In this document: piece by piece, positions 62,870 to 64,000 of the stretch
How positions within the stretch are numbered: position 1 is the stretch's first letter
Layout: every line of letters begins with the position of its first letter
Assembly (NCBI RefSeq): GCF_014208105.1
Contig: NZ_JACHMQ010000001.1
Coordinates: 4,154,001 to 4,218,000 of the forward strand
Source: Actinomadura coerulea
GTDB lineage: Bacteria > Actinomycetota > Actinomycetes > Streptosporangiales > Streptosporangiaceae
Reading direction: 5' to 3'
DNA: 64,000 nucleotides
Translations under genes and position numbers: made by a program
The notes under the pieces: generated by a model
What the model saw: only the letters and a program-made list of their open reading frames with translations
Databases searched by the model: none
Told to the model about the DNA's origin: nothing

Positions 62870-63873
62870 GAGGAGCCCGTTTCTTCGCTCGGCGGGGGCA
62901 GGACGAACTGGGACGCCAGATCACTGTAACTCACGTCGCGTGGACTGTCAGCCCTAATGATCTTTTCGAAGACCTCCGCCAGCCCTTCTACCAGAAGCTT
63001 TATCGTCATGGTCCCGTTCCATGCGGTCATAAGCGCCTTGATATGGTCTTCCCGGATATTCAGGGATTCGCGGCGGGCCGTTTTCTGGTAGAGGCGCTGC
63101 CTGACGAATGTCCACCCGTCCTCGACGGCCAGCGGGCGGGGGCGCAGCGGGATGACGGAGATGTTGCCGCCGAAGGGCGGGTGCCCCTGATCGGCGTCCT
63201 CGTCCTCGAACTCCGCGAAGAACAGCATGCAGGGCTGGACGACCTCGGCGTAGAACCGCACGTCGAGCAGGTTCGCCGAGCGCGGGAGGATGACCACGAC
63301 CAGCGGCCCGTCGTCGGTGGAGCCCAGGCCGATCTCCCAGAGCATGGTGGCGACCTCGTCCCTCACCCGGTCCGCGGTGAGGCCCTCCCGCTCCTTGAGC
63401 CGGTCGACGTCCTTGATCACGCTCTGCAGGCGCGCCAGCCGCGACTGCGAGCCCGAGAAATGCGGGCTCTCCATCAGCTGGGAGCAGATCTTGAAGACGA
63501 GTCCGAGCATCCGCCGCTCCGGGGTCCCGACCGGGCCGATCAGCGTTCTGGCGTCGACGACCTGCAGGTCGACCGAGCCGGGGAGCTCCTTGAGGAAATG
63601 GACGCATCTGCAGATCAGGGACGTCTTTCCGGTGCCCTGCAATCCGTGGACGAAGACGAGGTGGCCGCGGTCGCGGATTGTTTCGATATCGTCAAACTCG
63701 TCTTGGAATGCGGCGAAACACTCGGTGAACGAACTGGTCTCCACGTAGTGATCCGCGTGCTTGCCGACGCGGTGCGGTTCCAGGGCCAGCGGCGGCCTGT
63801 CGGCGTAACGCACCAGACGGAGCGGGTTGCCCGCCGAGAGGCGCCCGTTCGGCGTCCGGAGGTCGCTCGTCAC
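62866..63873 (-). CDS. P-loop ATPase, 335 aa
   Basis: A 335-residue ATPase. Walker A is VHGLQGTGKTSL (about residues 74-85); DGPLVVVILPRSANLL may hold the Walker B strand, with the usual acidic residue not obvious. There is no signal or membrane segment. GTG 63873 is chosen because it overlaps the stop of the gene before it as GTGA; a start further upstream is less likely. It is followed, with a four-base overlap, by the 816-aa ATPase. The tight overlaps imply a complex or fixed ratio of products. Confidence 0.8.
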   Translation of the reverse strand: MTSDLRTPNGRLSAGNPLRLVRYADRPPLALEPHRVGKHADHYVETSSFTECFAAFQDEFDDIETIRDRGHLVFVHGLQGTGKTSLICRCVHFLKELPGSVDLQVVDARTLIGPVGTPERRMLGLVFKICSQLMESPHFSGSQSRLARLQSVIKDVDRLKEREGLTADRVRDEVATMLWEIGLGSTDDGPLVVVILPRSANLLDVRFYAEVVQPCMLFFAEFEDEDADQGHPPFGGNISVIPLRPRPLAVEDGWTFVRQRLYQKTARRESLNIREDHIKALMTAWNGTMTIKLLVEGLAEVFEKIIRADSPRDVSYSDLASQFVLPPPSEETGSS

Positions 63874-64000
63874 GAGGGCACCTTCTGCCAGAACGCGAAC
63901 CAGCGGAGGACCGGTGGACGCCACGGGTGCTCCAGGGCCCGTGCGGTGCCGCCGACCTGGGCGTCGATCCGGTGGACGACCTCCATGACCGCCGCGTGCC
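63870..64000 (-). CDS. 3' end of an unknown gene (window edge)
   Basis: The last 42 codons of a gene that continues beyond the window: AAVMEVVHRIDAQVGGTARA, then HPWRPPVLRWFAFWQKVPS-stop. The stop TGA overlaps the GTG start of the next ATPase gene. It is the first visible member of the three-gene minus-strand operon. Family unknown. Confidence 0.65.
   Translation of the reverse strand, partial: HAAVMEVVHRIDAQVGGTARALEHPWRPPVLRWFAFWQKVPS

Noticed and set aside
1..64000. CRISPR arrays, rRNA genes, complete insertion sequences
   Set aside because: No regular repeat-spacer pattern, no rRNA segments and no transposase with both ends were found; only transposase scraps near 14.3 kb and 24.1 kb.

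Overview
The window is very GC-rich with GTG and TTG starts, strong GGAGG-type ribosome sites, Pkn-type kinases, NB-ARC/TPR proteins and secreted lectin-like proteins. This points to a filamentous actinomycete, probably of the Streptosporangiales/Thermomonosporaceae (Actinomadura-like) type; that placement is an inference from gene content, not a computed one.

Layout. 1-10.2 kb is ordinary chromosome: two paralogous Ser/Thr kinases around an alpha/beta hydrolase, an amino-acid permease, a LysE exporter, a conserved hypothetical, and an aph-like/cobD/cobQ operon with overlapping genes. A tRNA-Arg(TCT) at 10.3 kb is followed by a poorly coding stretch, three small secreted proteins (two sharing a peptidase-inhibitor-I36-like tail) and two hairpins. 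Similar tandem 11-bp repeats lie on both sides of this segment.

14.3-21.5 kb is the most exciting region. It holds an MFS exporter, a cytochrome P450, and 39 bp after the P450 stop an 18-bp gene for the pentapeptide Met-Arg-Tyr-Leu-His with a strong ribosome site. This is the MxYxH signature of biarylitide RiPPs, whose precursor genes are the smallest known. A hairpin follows, then a secreted M28 aminopeptidase, an Asp/Asn-hydroxylase-like enzyme, a methyltransferase and a sulfotransferase-like enzyme. I read this as a biarylitide-type cluster with unusually many tailoring genes: P450 crosslinks Tyr to His, the aminopeptidase trims Met-Arg, and the other enzymes decorate.

21.6-24.3 kb is scar tissue: an AhpD-like gene, a frameshifted beta-carbonic-anhydrase tail, a stand-alone trpA that reads through into it, and IS481 transposase debris. 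24.2-37.6 kb is a polymorphic-toxin locus on the minus strand: a 1401-residue secreted LamG/ricin protein, a 2340-residue RHS-HINT toxin, a coupled barstar-containing immunity gene, an orphan RHS/toxin tail with its own overlapping 51-aa immunity candidate, and another barstar-like gene. A CRP-like palindrome lies upstream.

37.9-55 kb is mixed: a decayed TerD/vWA gene, a large LuxR-ATPase regulator, two glyoxalase-fold proteins, a PAS histidine kinase, a GH15 enzyme with a coupled membrane protein, Nudix and SRPBCC proteins, two Roadblock proteins, a DUF574-type methyltransferase, an ABC exporter preceded by a coupled 20-codon ORF, and a cation/proton antiporter.

55.2-64 kb resembles an FxSxx-COOH system: a 56-aa peptide ending F-N-A-R-I, a 1302-aa ParA-like/NB-ARC/TPR protein and an unknown partner. 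Converging on it is a tightly overlapping operon of two P-loop ATPases and a partial upstream gene.
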